NCBI RefSeq assembly: GCF_002286965.1
Contig: NZ_NSKD01000001.1
Coordinates: 248,001 to 312,000 of the forward strand
Reading direction: 5' to 3'
Length of the DNA: 64,000 nt
DNA from: Halovibrio salipaludis
Lineage (GTDB): Bacteria; Pseudomonadota; Gammaproteobacteria; Pseudomonadales; Oleiphilaceae
Within the stretch, counting starts at the first letter, position 1; every line of letters begins with the position of its first letter. Made by a program: the position numbers and the translations under genes. The notes below the pieces were generated by a model that worked only from the letters and a program-made list of their open reading frames with translations, was not told the origin of the DNA and did not search any database. Of this stretch, positions 1-7,523 are shown piece by piece.

Positions 1-51
1 CGCATTCTAACCAAACACTACCCCCGGATTACACCCGACAGTGTCAGAATC

Positions 52-80
52 GGGACAATCGGGGCCCGCGGCGTTATACT
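52..80 (+). promoter_or_regulatory. Predicted sigma-70 promoter for hpt
   Basis: A GGGACA element (52-57) and a TATACT element (75-80) are separated by 17 bp and sit about 45 bp upstream of the hpt start codon. The -10 is strong and the -35 matches consensus at four of six positions. Seen by eye only; the start of transcription is inferred. Confidence 0.5.
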
Positions 81-125
81 CGCGCCTCTCAAATCCACCC
101 CTGACCGCGGAGAGCACGTCCAGCC

Positions 126-683
126 ATGTCCCTGAACACAGCTGAAATGCAACAGGTTTTCGACGAGGCCGACTGCATCTACACGGAAGGCCAGGTCAGT
201 GAGGCCATGGATCGACTAGCCAGCGAGGTCACCGCCACCATCGGCGACCAGGATCCACTCATCCTCTGCATCATGAACGGCGGTCTGGTGGTTGCGGGCC
301 AGCTTCTGCCCCGTCTGGCCTTTCCATTGCAGCTGGACTACGCCCAGCTCTCCCGCTACCGGGGCAATACCACCGGCGGGGAACTGGAATGGAAGGTTCA
401 CCCGCAGACCCGGCTGAGCGGACGCACGGTGCTGATCGTTGACGACATCCTCGACGAGGGCGACACCCTGGCCGCGCTGACCGAGGCCTGCCAGACCGAA
501 GGCGCGGAACGGGTCTGGACACTGGCACTGGTGGAAAAACATCACGACCGCAAGAGCCAGCCCGGTTTCGAGGCGGATTTCATCGGCCTGCAGACCCCGG
601 ACCGTTACCTGTTCGGCTACGGCATGGACTACCAGGGCTACTGGCGCAACGCACCCGGCATCTACGCGGTCCGGGGCCTGTAA
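126..683 (+). CDS. hpt: Hypoxanthine-guanine phosphoribosyltransferase
   Basis: This 185-residue cytoplasmic enzyme belongs to the type I phosphoribosyltransferases and should salvage hypoxanthine and guanine with PRPP to give IMP and GMP. The PRPP-binding loop VLIVDDILDEGDT is at residues 102-114, and an earlier NGG turn (51-53) fits the family's first pyrophosphate loop. The length matches bacterial HPRTs of this branch, such as the Pseudomonas type. A GGAGAG ribosome site precedes the ATG. The gene ends four bases before the first possible start of ubiC, so it probably heads a transcript with ubiC and ubiA. Exact base preference cannot be read from sequence alone. Confidence 0.88.
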   Translation: MSLNTAEMQQVFDEADCIYTEGQVSEAMDRLASEVTATIGDQDPLILCIMNGGLVVAGQLLPRLAFPLQLDYAQLSRYRGNTTGGELEWKVHPQTRLSGRTVLIVDDILDEGDTLAALTEACQTEGAERVWTLALVEKHHDRKSQPGFEADFIGLQTPDRYLFGYGMDYQGYWRNAPGIYAVRGL

Positions 684-702
684 GCTGATGGAGGGAACCA
701 CC

Positions 703-1248
703 ATGGGGTTTCGCCCGCGCCCCTGGCACTGGCTGCCCCGGGACCAGCGCCGGGTGGTCCGGCACCGTGGTTCCCTGACACGGCTGCTGCGTGGTTTTAC
801 GCGTCACGGTTTCCGGGTGCGCGTGCTGCGCGAGGGTTATCGCCTTCCGAAAGCGGACGAAGCCAGGGAACTCGGCCTTCCAGCCCGCCAGAAGGCGTGG
901 ATTCGGGAGGTTCAGCTGATCGGCGACGACACCCCATGGGTCCAGGCGCGCACGGTCATCCCGCTGCACTGTCTCGAAGGCCCGAACCGTCGCCTTCGCC
1001 ACCTGGGGAACCGCCCGCTGGGCTCCGCGCTTTTCGGCCGCCACCCCTGGTCCCGTGAGGCATTCACCTGCGGTCAGGCGCAGCCGCCCGGGCATGCCAC
1101 CCAGTACCCGGCGCGACGCTCGCGTTTCCGCCGCGGCCAAGGTACCCTGCTGGTCACGGAGTGCTTCCTGCCTCCTCTGTGGGACGACATCAGGGACCAG
1201 GCCGTACGCCGTCACCCGACCCACGGGGACAGCCTCCGACCACTCTAG
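703..1248 (+). CDS. ubiC: Chorismate lyase (chorismate-pyruvate lyase)
   Basis: UbiC removes pyruvate from chorismate to give 4-hydroxybenzoate, the first committed step of ubiquinone synthesis. The 181-residue product carries the family's C-terminal pattern, an arginine-rich ARRSRF segment followed by [14 protein letters not shown], where the Glu and the FLP turn belong to the active-site region. I chose the ATG at 703 because GGAGGG lies just upstream of it; an in-frame ATG at 688 would add five residues but has no ribosome site. It is followed 26 bp later by ubiA, the next enzyme of the pathway, a classical pairing. Confidence 0.9.
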   Translation: MGFRPRPWHWLPRDQRRVVRHRGSLTRLLRGFTRHGFRVRVLREGYRLPKADEARELGLPARQKAWIREVQLIGDDTPWVQARTVIPLHCLEGPNRRLRHLGNRPLGSALFGRHPWSREAFTCGQAQPPGHATQYPARRSRFRRGQGTLLVTECFLPPLWDDIRDQAVRRHPTHGDSLRPL

Positions 1249-1274
1249 TCACGGGCCGCAACGGACAGGGAACC

Positions 1275-2171
1275 ATGACGACGACACGCCTGCAGCCTGC
1301 ACTGGACCGGGCGCGTGAGCGCCTGCCGGATTTCATACAGCTGATGCGGATCAACCGGCCCATCGGCAGTCTGCTCCTGCTCTGGCCCACCTGGTGGGCA
1401 CTCTGGCTGGCCGCCGACGGTATCCCGAGCCTGGCCAACCTGGTGATCTTCACCCTCGGGGTCTTTTTCATGCGCGCCGCCGGCTGCGTCATCAACGACT
1501 TCGCCGACCGCAACCTCGACGGCCACGTCAAACGCACCCGCGAACGCCCCCTCGCCACCGGCCGCGTGCGCCCTGGCGAGGCCATCGCCCTGTTTCTGAC
1601 TCTCTGCCTGGTGTCTTTCCTGATGGTGGTGTTCTTCACCAACCGTCTCACGCTCTGGCTGTCCTTCGGCGGCGTGGCCCTGGCCTTCATCTATCCGTTC
1701 ATGAAGCGTTACACGCACCTTCCCCAGATCGTACTCGGGGCGGCCTTCTCATGGGCCATTCCCATGGCCTGGGCAGCGGAGGCCGGCGAGGTCACCCGCA
1801 TTGCCTGGCTGCTCTATATCGCCAACCTGGTCTGGACCGTGGCCTACGACACCCTCTACGCCATGGTGGACCGGGATGACGACCTGAAGATCGGCATCAA
1901 GTCCACGGCCGTACTCTTCGGAGACATGGACCGGGCCGCCGTGGGCACCCTCCAGGTCACGACCCTGCTCACACTCCTGCTGGTGGGCGTCCAGACCAGC
2001 CTGGGCGTGCTCTTCATACTGGGCGTTCTCGCCATGGGCGGACTTTTCGGCTACCAGCAGTGGCTGATCCAGGGCCGGGAGCGTGAAAACTGCTTTCGGG
2101 CCTTCCTGAACAACAACTGGGCCGGCTTCGCGGTGTTCCTCGGGCTGGCACTGGATCTGGCGCTGTCATGA
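1275..2171 (+). CDS. ubiA: 4-hydroxybenzoate polyprenyltransferase
   Basis: UbiA is an integral membrane enzyme that attaches the polyprenyl chain to 4-hydroxybenzoate. The 298-residue product has the two aspartate-rich prenyl-diphosphate/Mg2+ motifs of the family, NDFADRNLD at residues 74-82 and a DRDDDLKIG motif near residue 200, spread over about eight hydrophobic helices. Length is normal for UbiA. The ATG at 1275 follows a GGACAGGG site; the frame stays open upstream to 1161 inside ubiC but that extension is not expected in the family. The last codons overlap a Pho box that serves phoB. Confidence 0.93.
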   Translation: MTTTRLQPALDRARERLPDFIQLMRINRPIGSLLLLWPTWWALWLAADGIPSLANLVIFTLGVFFMRAAGCVINDFADRNLDGHVKRTRERPLATGRVRPGEAIALFLTLCLVSFLMVVFFTNRLTLWLSFGGVALAFIYPFMKRYTHLPQIVLGAAFSWAIPMAWAAEAGEVTRIAWLLYIANLVWTVAYDTLYAMVDRDDDLKIGIKSTAVLFGDMDRAAVGTLQVTTLLTLLLVGVQTSLGVLFILGVLAMGGLFGYQQWLIQGRERENCFRAFLNNNWAGFAVFLGLALDLALS

Positions 2172-2180
2172 AACTGTCAC
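2163..2180 (+). promoter_or_regulatory. Pho box upstream of phoB
   Basis: The sequence CTGTCATGAAACTGTCAC contains two CTGTCA half-sites spaced as 11-bp direct repeats, an almost perfect PhoB-binding site. It overlaps the ubiA stop codon and lies about 50 bp before the phoB start, so phoBR is probably autoregulated by phosphate starvation. A TAATGG about 12 bp downstream could be the -10. Confidence 0.8.
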
Positions 2181-2229
2181 ACTGGGACGGTGTAATGGTG
2201 CCGTAACCCCATCGAAAGACGTGACTTCC

Positions 2230-2922
2230 ATGGCTGAGAAAACCGTCCTGATTGTTGATGATGAAGCCTCCATCCGCGAGATGATCGCCGTGGCACTGGA
2301 AATGGCGGGCTATCACTACCTCGAGGCCGGCGATGCCCGCCAGGCGCACAGCCTGATCGTGGATGAGCGCCCGGACCTGATCATCCTCGACTGGATGCTG
2401 CCCGGGACCTCCGGCATTGACCTTGCCCGGCGCCTGAAGCGCGACGAAGGCACCGCCGAGATCCCCATCATCATGCTTACCGCCAGAACCGAGGAAGACA
2501 ACCGGGTGCAGGGGCTCGAGGTGGGCGCGGACGACTACATCACCAAGCCCTTCTCGCCGCGGGAAATGGTGGCCCGGCTCAAGGCGGTGCTGCGACGCTC
2601 CACACCGCCCGGCCTGGATACACCGGTGGAAATCGGCGGCATCCACCTGGACCCCGTCGGTCACTGGGTGACCATCGACGGCGAACCTGTCACCATCGGG
2701 CCCACTGAATACCGCCTGCTGCAGTTCTTCATGACCCATCCGGACCGGGTCTACACCCGGGAGCAGCTGCTCGACCAGGTCTGGGGAGCCGGGATCTACG
2801 TGGAGGAACGCACGGTGGACGTGCACATACGCCGCCTGCGCAAGGTCCTGGGCGAAGCCCACGGAAAACTCGTTCAGACGGTCCGGGGTGCCGGGTACCG
2901 GTTCTCAACGCGCCAACAGTGA
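2230..2922 (+). CDS. phoB: Phosphate regulon response regulator PhoB
   Basis: This 230-residue OmpR-family regulator is phosphorylated by PhoR under phosphate limitation and binds Pho boxes. The receiver domain (about residues 1-120) has the acidic pair D10-D11, the phospho-acceptor D54 in LILDWMLPG and the lysine of YITKPFSP. A winged-helix DNA-binding domain follows (about 130-228), ending VRGAGYRFS. A GTG at 2221 is possible but ATG 2230 gives the family's usual N-terminus. A Pho box lies upstream, and phoR follows after 15 bp. Confidence 0.93.
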   Translation: MAEKTVLIVDDEASIREMIAVALEMAGYHYLEAGDARQAHSLIVDERPDLIILDWMLPGTSGIDLARRLKRDEGTAEIPIIMLTARTEEDNRVQGLEVGADDYITKPFSPREMVARLKAVLRRSTPPGLDTPVEIGGIHLDPVGHWVTIDGEPVTIGPTEYRLLQFFMTHPDRVYTREQLLDQVWGAGIYVEERTVDVHIRRLRKVLGEAHGKLVQTVRGAGYRFSTRQQ

Positions 2923-2937
2923 GCCACCAGGGATCCA

Positions 2938-4245
2938 ATGAGTACAGGCCTCAAAAAACACCTGCGCCGGCTGGCCCTGCTCTTGACAGCGTCCCTGCTG
3001 GCGGGCTGGCTGCTCGGCCGCCCCACCCTGGTGCTCGCGCTGACACTGGCCTTCTATGCCGGCTGGATGCTGCATCAGTTGAACCGCCTTCACCGTTGGC
3101 TCGAGCGCAGCAACCAGGAGGCCGAACCCCCCGAAGCCCCCGGGCTCTGGGGCGAGGTCCTTGACGACATCTACCGCCTCCAGAAACGCCACCTGCGGGC
3201 CCGCGACCGACTGCAGAGCATGATCAACCGGATCCGGGAATCCACCAACGCCCTGCGTGACGGCGTTGTGATGACCGATGCCGCCGGCGCCATGGAATGG
3301 TGGAACCAGGCGGCGGAAAACCTGTGTGGTTTCAACAGCACCCAGGACCAGGGCGAATACATCCACAACCTGATCCGTACTCCGGAATTCCGCAGCTACT
3401 TCGAAGCCAAGGCGTACGCGGAGCCGCTGGAGATCGAGTCCCCGGCCCGTCCGCGCACACGACTGCAGATCGAGATCAACCTGTTCGGCGAGGACGACCG
3501 GCTCATCACCATCAAGGATGTGACACGGCTCTACCAGCTGGAGAAAATGCGGCGAGATTTCGTCAGCAACGTCTCCCACGAGATGCGTACGCCCCTGACG
3601 GTGCTGAGCGGCTACCTGGAAACGCTCGCCGAGCAGACCGACCGCATGCCTTCCGGCTGGCAGCGCCCGATGGACGCCATGCGCCACCAGGCCAACCGCA
3701 TGGAGGCGCTGATCACGGATCTGCTGCTGCTCTCCCGGCTGGAGACCAGCGACCGCAACACCGGCGACGCGGAATGCAGGCCAGCGGATCTGCTGCGCCA
3801 GATCCAGCAGGACGCCATGGCCCTGAGCGGCGACCAGGAACACGAGATCGAACTGCGCATCGGTGACAACCGCAGCATCCGCGGGGACGCGGAACAGCTG
3901 CGCAGCGCCTTCTCGAACATCATCTTCAACGCGGTGAAATACACCCCTGGCGGCGGCCATATCCGCATTGATTACAGCGCCGGCTCCGAAGGCATTTCAG
4001 TCAGCGTTGCGGATGACGGGCCGGGCATCGACCCGGAACACATCCCGCGGCTCACGGAACGCTTCTACCGTGCCGACCCCAGCCGCAGCAAGGAAACAGG
4101 CGGGACCGGACTGGGCCTCGCCATCGTCAAGCACATCCTCTACAACCACGACGGGTACCTGAGCATCGACAGCACCCCCAACAGTGGCAGTACCTTCCGC
4201 TGCCATCTGCCCGCCAACCGCATCATCCCTGAAAACGGGCAATGA
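2938..4245 (+). CDS. phoR: Phosphate regulon sensor histidine kinase PhoR
   Basis: PhoR is the membrane kinase and phosphatase partner of PhoB. The 435-residue protein has two N-terminal hydrophobic helices (about 10-47) with almost no periplasmic loop, typical of PhoR, then a PAS domain (about 95-195), a HisKA domain with phospho-acceptor H214 in SHEMRTP, and a C-terminal ATPase domain with an N box near FNAVKY and G boxes DDGPGID and GTGLGLAIVKH. It lies 15 bp after phoB. Its last 23 bases overlap the 3' end of the convergent response-regulator gene. Confidence 0.93.
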   Translation: MSTGLKKHLRRLALLLTASLLAGWLLGRPTLVLALTLAFYAGWMLHQLNRLHRWLERSNQEAEPPEAPGLWGEVLDDIYRLQKRHLRARDRLQSMINRIRESTNALRDGVVMTDAAGAMEWWNQAAENLCGFNSTQDQGEYIHNLIRTPEFRSYFEAKAYAEPLEIESPARPRTRLQIEINLFGEDDRLITIKDVTRLYQLEKMRRDFVSNVSHEMRTPLTVLSGYLETLAEQTDRMPSGWQRPMDAMRHQANRMEALITDLLLLSRLETSDRNTGDAECRPADLLRQIQQDAMALSGDQEHEIELRIGDNRSIRGDAEQLRSAFSNIIFNAVKYTPGGGHIRIDYSAGSEGISVSVADDGPGIDPEHIPRLTERFYRADPSRSKETGGTGLGLAIVKHILYNHDGYLSIDSTPNSGSTFRCHLPANRIIPENGQ

Positions 4246-5092
4246 AGTGGCTCAGATCCTCCAGCTTCTGGGGGTCATCATCCACGAACCGCACCACCAC
4301 CTGGACGAACTTCGTATCCGGGTCTTTTTCCTGGGCCTGGAGCTGATAGACGTAGCCGTTCAGCCGCGCCATCCTGTCTCCCAGATCCACGTCCACCACC
4401 GCCTGCTCCAGAATCTGCGGCATGGCGTCATCACGCCTGGCGCTGACCCGGACGTCATTCAGGGTAACCGCCCGCAGCACCCCTCGCAGCGTTGCCTGAG
4501 AGAAGCGCAGATCAACCATGGTGGCCTCCCTGCCACGGGCCCCGCCGGCCGGCTTACCGGTCTGTGGCAGTGGGGCGTTACCGCTCTCAACCGGGGCTTC
4601 CCCGGCCGGTGGCGGGGTTTCCTTTTTCTGGGACCGGCCACCACCGGTCAGAAGATCCGCGGACTGGCGGAAGGCATCACTGGAGGCTGATGCCTTCTGA
4701 CCATCATCGCCGAGCTGACTGCCCAGCACCTTGCGCACCTTCTTCCCAAGGGATTCCGGGCTGAAGGGTTTGCCGAGGTAATCGGAAACCCCCTCGCGGA
4801 TGGCTTCAACCACATGCTCCTTGTCACCACGGCTGGTCACCATCACAAAGGGCGTCTCACCATAGTGGCTGTGGCCCCGTGCCCACTGGAGAAGCTCCAG
4901 CCCCGACATCTCGGGCATCTCCCAGTCGCACAGGATCAGATCAAAACGTTCACGCCCCATCAGCGTCTGGGCCTTGCGCCCGTCCGCCGCCTCATGGAGT
5001 TCTATGGAGGGGAACTGGGAACGCATGGTCCGCCTGACCAGGTCCCTTACGAAGCTGGCATCGTCCACCACCAGGGCCTTGAGTTTGCTCAT
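4223..5092 (-). CDS. Response regulator with unidentified C-terminal domain
   Basis: The 289-residue protein starts with a CheY-like receiver domain (about 1-125) with D10-D11, phospho-acceptor D56 in LILCDWEMPEMSG and the lysine of YLGKPFSP. A glycine/alanine-rich linker follows, then about 100 residues beginning MVDLRFSQATLRGVLRAVTL that match no output domain I know; there is no HTH, GGDEF, EAL or kinase motif. A similar regulator lies near phoR/phoU in pseudomonads. The ATG at 5092 is preferred over the frame's upstream extension because the receiver fold starts immediately after it. It converges on and overlaps phoR by 23 bp, and its promoter region is shared with the divergent small RNA. 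Confidence 0.82.
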   Translation of the reverse strand: MSKLKALVVDDASFVRDLVRRTMRSQFPSIELHEAADGRKAQTLMGRERFDLILCDWEMPEMSGLELLQWARGHSHYGETPFVMVTSRGDKEHVVEAIREGVSDYLGKPFSPESLGKKVRKVLGSQLGDDGQKASASSDAFRQSADLLTGGGRSQKKETPPPAGEAPVESGNAPLPQTGKPAGGARGREATMVDLRFSQATLRGVLRAVTLNDVRVSARRDDAMPQILEQAVVDVDLGDRMARLNGYVYQLQAQEKDPDTKFVQVVVRFVDDDPQKLEDLSHFIARFQG

Positions 5093-5194
5093 TGCGGGTA
5101 ATCCGACATCGGTTTGCGGGAATACCCCCACTATAGACCTGAATGCCGACTGCTGCCCGTGGCCATGCCGATGTCAGCATTCTGCCATTAAGCG

Positions 5195-5212
5195 TGTAAG
5201 AGATTTCCTACA
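5195..5212 (+). promoter_or_regulatory. GacA/UvrY-like binding site upstream of the small RNA
   Basis: TGTAAGAGATTTCCTACA matches the GacA upstream activating site TGTAAG-N6-CTTACA with one mismatch. It lies about 185 bp before the inferred small-RNA start, the distance typical of rsmY/rsmZ promoters. Recognition is by eye. Confidence 0.62.
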
Positions 5213-5226
5213 CTGATGTAGGAAAT
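5203..5226. promoter_or_regulatory. 24-bp perfect palindrome in the regulator/small-RNA intergenic region
   Basis: A 10-bp arm ATTTCCTACA and its exact complement TGTAGGAAAT flank CTGA. The left arm shares six bases with the GacA-like box, so three TGTAGG/TGTAAG-type half-sites lie about one helical turn apart. No T tract follows, so a terminator is unlikely; an operator is more plausible. A second inverted repeat (GGTTGTT at 5227-5233 and AACAACC at 5247-5253) follows directly. Confidence 0.55.
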
Positions 5227-5369
5227 GGTTGTTCTGTTACGTCGGAAACAACCTATTTCACCTGAATTGACTTTTCATGATTCTGATTATGAACGATTTT
5301 AATGAAACAGGTGACTGGAAGCGGGCAGCCCGGCGGTCTTGACCCACTCAACAACTGCCCCTGAGTTGG

Positions 5370-5375
5370 TATTGT
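5370..5375 (+). promoter_or_regulatory. Possible -10 element of the small RNA
   Basis: TATTGT at 5370-5375 would start transcription near 5381, exactly where the first GGA hairpin begins. No good -35 lies 17 bp upstream, as expected for an activator-dependent promoter; TTGACC at 5339-5344 is 25 bp away and too far. Confidence 0.35.
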
Positions 5376-5380
5376 TTCAA

Positions 5381-5623
5381 CTGTCAGCGGACGACAGGGA
5401 AAGGACGCTACAGGGATGGTTTCCTCAGAGGAACTGAGGGGAAGCATGGAATAAAGGGATGTAATGCTTGAGGGACGCTGAACCAGAAGGCCGGCTCGGA
5501 CGCCGGCTGGCCAGGGAGGGCCGGAGACAGACTCACAGGAGGTGGAAAGCGGGCAGGATGCCCACCGCTTTCGTCGGAAAGCGTTTCGCCAGTTTGAGGG
5601 ATGGCCACGGCCATCCCTTTTTT
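5381..5623 (+). ncRNA. Candidate CsrB/RsmZ-type small RNA sequestering CsrA/RsmA
   Basis: About 243 bases without a plausible protein gene hold about 17 GGA trinucleotides, the CsrA recognition core. Many lie in loops of small perfect hairpins: CTGTC/GACAG with loop AGCGGAC (5381-5397), CCTCAG/CTGAGG with loop AGGAA (5423-5439), AAGCAT/ATGCTT with two GGA in the loop (5442-5469), GCCGGC/GCCGGC with loop TCGGAC (5490-5507), GGCC/GGCC with loop AGGGAG (5509-5522), CAC/GTG with loop AGGAG (5534-5544) and GGGC/GCCC with loop AGGAT (5551-5563). A rho-independent terminator closes it. Known CsrB, CsrC, RsmY and RsmZ RNAs have this architecture. The 5' end is inferred; the role is inference from structure plus the upstream GacA-like box. 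Confidence 0.78.
5598..5623 (+). terminator. Rho-independent terminator of the small RNA
   Basis: GGGATGGCC (5598-5606) pairs perfectly with GGCCATCCC (5609-5617) and is followed by six T. The T run lies on the plus strand only, so this terminates plus-strand transcription, although the nearest protein gene on this side is on the minus strand. Confidence 0.88.
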
Positions 5624-6293
5624 ATGCAGCGCCGTCCAGCCCGACCCCCGGAGCCCAGTACAGCCTTACCCGGTTGAACTCCTCGAATTCGTTGAGGTCC
5701 GGCCAGGTCCGCCCTTCCACCGTGGTGATCAGCCGGTAATCCTCATTGCCCAGATGCCGAAGCCGCGAATCCGCCATCAGAACCGCATCCGCACCCGCCT
5801 GGAAATCCCACAGCATGGGCCGGTTCTCCGGATCATAGAGTACATCAGCGGCCAGAAGCACTTCGGGGGGGGCCTCCTCGCGCCAGTCCCCGGCCAGCGT
5901 CACCGTCACGCCGTTGCGGCGGGCATTGATGTCAGTGGCCACAAGCGCGTCCGGATCAAGATCCGCTGCAACGACCTCACGGGCGCCCGCCATGGCAGCG
6001 GCAATGGCCACAATCCCGGAACCACACCCGAAATCCAGCACCCGCCGCCCGGCGACGCGCTCCGGATTGTCCAGCAGCCACTGGGCCATCACCTGGCCAC
6101 TGGCCCAGCAGAACGACCAGTAGGCAGGCTCGGCCACAACCAGTTGCGCCTCCTCGTGGCTGAGCGGGCCCTCCAGGCAGTCGGGATCAAACAGACAGAG
6201 CTCGATCCCCGGGCAGCCGGCGGGCCGGCTCCAGCAGGTCCGGGCACGTGGCAGGCTGCGCTGCAACAGGGTATCGAGAGGGCGCTTGTCCAT
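5622..6293 (-). CDS. Class I SAM-dependent methyltransferase (ETFB-lysine/PrmA-like)
   Basis: The 223-residue protein has the SAM-binding glycine loop LDFGCGSG (residues 86-93), the acidic ribose-binding end of strand 2 in AADLDPDA (about 109-116) and ADVLYD (near 150), a pattern seen in METTL20/ETFB-lysine and PrmA-related protein methyltransferases. The substrate is not determined. The ATG at 6293 was chosen because the upstream extension runs through the mnmH promoter and coding region. It converges on the small RNA and its stop codon overlaps that terminator's T run. The predicted promoter places the RNA start only a base or two before the ATG, so it may be leaderless. Confidence 0.75.
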   Translation of the reverse strand: MDKRPLDTLLQRSLPRARTCWSRPAGCPGIELCLFDPDCLEGPLSHEEAQLVVAEPAYWSFCWASGQVMAQWLLDNPERVAGRRVLDFGCGSGIVAIAAAMAGAREVVAADLDPDALVATDINARRNGVTVTLAGDWREEAPPEVLLAADVLYDPENRPMLWDFQAGADAVLMADSRLRHLGNEDYRLITTVEGRTWPDLNEFEEFNRVRLYWAPGVGLDGAA

Positions 6294-6301
6294 GGCAGCG
6301 C

Positions 6302-6330
6302 ATACTAGCCGGCCCTCCGGGTAGCGTAAA
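6302..6330 (-). promoter_or_regulatory. Predicted promoter of the methyltransferase gene
   Basis: On the minus strand TTTACG (6330-6325) and TAGTAT (6307-6302) are 17 bp apart. The -10 ends only eight bases before the ATG, leaving room for little or no leader. Confidence 0.45.
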
Positions 6331-6383
6331 GCGCCGGGAGCTGGGTTAGACTGTGCACTCACTGCAACAACGGAATCATCACC

Positions 6384-7523
6384 GTGGCCTCCGAACTCCC
6401 GCTTACCGACGACTATGCCGAACTGCTGCGCGAAGGGCGCCCGCTTCTGGACGTGCGCGCGCCCGTGGAGTTCGCCGAGAGTACATTGCCCAACGCGCAC
6501 AACCTGCCTCTCATGACCGACTCCGAGCGCCAGCAGGTGGGCATCCGTTACAAGGAAGCCGGTCAGAACGCCGCCATCGAGCTCGGCCATGAACTGGTCG
6601 GAGGCCAGGTGCGCGAGGCCAGGATTGCCCAGTGGGTGGACTTCGCTAACCGCCACCCGGAGGCCCGCCTTTACTGCTCCAGGGGTGGCCTGCGTTCCCG
6701 GATCGTGCAGCAGTGGCTGCATGAGGCCGGTGTCACCATCCCCCGGGTTGAAGGGGGCTACAAGTCACTGCGGCGCTTCGTGCTGGATGAGCTGATCGAA
6801 AACCGGATCCCCGGGCTGCCCCTGCTGGTGGTCGCCGGACGCACCGGTACCGGCAAGACACGGCTGCTCCACCAGCTTCCCAACCCCGTGGACCTGGAAG
6901 GACTGGCCGCACACCGGGGCTCCAGCTTCGGGCGCACGCTCACGGCCCAGCCCACCCAGGCCAGCTTCGAGAACGCCGTCGCCACGGCACTCCACCAGGC
7001 CCACGCCCGTGGCGGCCCCATCCACGTGGAGGATGAAGGGCGACTGATCGGCCGGCGCGTACTGCCCGTACCACTGCAGAAGCGTCTGGGCGAATCCCCC
7101 CGGATGGTGCTCGAACAGCCACTGGCAACCCGTGTCGAAAACATCCTGGAGGACTACGTCATCGATATGAGCAGAGCCTTCATGGACCGCGACGGAACGG
7201 ACACTGGCTTTGAAGCCTTCCGTGGTTTTCTGTTGGACGCACTCGGCCGTATCCGCAAGCGCCTGGGGGGACTGCGCCACCAGCAGCTGGAAGCGGTGAT
7301 GCAGGAAGCCCTGTCGCAACAGTGGCAGTCCGGCGACCTGGACCGCCACCGTGACTGGATCCGGACGCTGCTGACGGATTATTACGATCCGATGTACGAT
7401 TACCAGCTCAACCAGCGCGATGGCCGTGTCCTGAAACAGGGCGGATTCGACGAACTGATTGAGTGGGCCGTGGACGCCAACACGCAACCACTGACAGAAC
7501 AAGCATCCATAAGGAGCGCCTGA
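6384..7523 (+). CDS. mnmH: tRNA 2-selenouridine synthase
   Basis: MnmH (SelU/YbbB) converts wobble 2-thiouridine of some tRNAs to 2-selenouridine through a geranylated intermediate, using selenophosphate. The 379-residue protein has an N-terminal rhodanese domain with catalytic C98 in LYCSRGGLRS and a C-terminal P-loop domain with AGRTGTGKT (151-159). The start is GTG 6384. SelD, the selenophosphate source, is not in this window. It is followed directly by mscS, whose ribosome site AAGGAG lies inside the last mnmH codons, so the two are probably cotranscribed. Confidence 0.92.
   Translation: MASELPLTDDYAELLREGRPLLDVRAPVEFAESTLPNAHNLPLMTDSERQQVGIRYKEAGQNAAIELGHELVGGQVREARIAQWVDFANRHPEARLYCSRGGLRSRIVQQWLHEAGVTIPRVEGGYKSLRRFVLDELIENRIPGLPLLVVAGRTGTGKTRLLHQLPNPVDLEGLAAHRGSSFGRTLTAQPTQASFENAVATALHQAHARGGPIHVEDEGRLIGRRVLPVPLQKRLGESPRMVLEQPLATRVENILEDYVIDMSRAFMDRDGTDTGFEAFRGFLLDALGRIRKRLGGLRHQQLEAVMQEALSQQWQSGDLDRHRDWIRTLLTDYYDPMYDYQLNQRDGRVLKQGGFDELIEWAVDANTQPLTEQASIRSA

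Noticed and set aside
1161-1274. Upstream start for UbiA at 1161
   Set aside because: It lies within ubiC, has no ribosome site, and gives an N-terminus longer than the family's.
5339-5344. TTGACC as -35 of the small RNA
   Set aside because: Its distance of 25 bp to TATTGT is too long for sigma-70.
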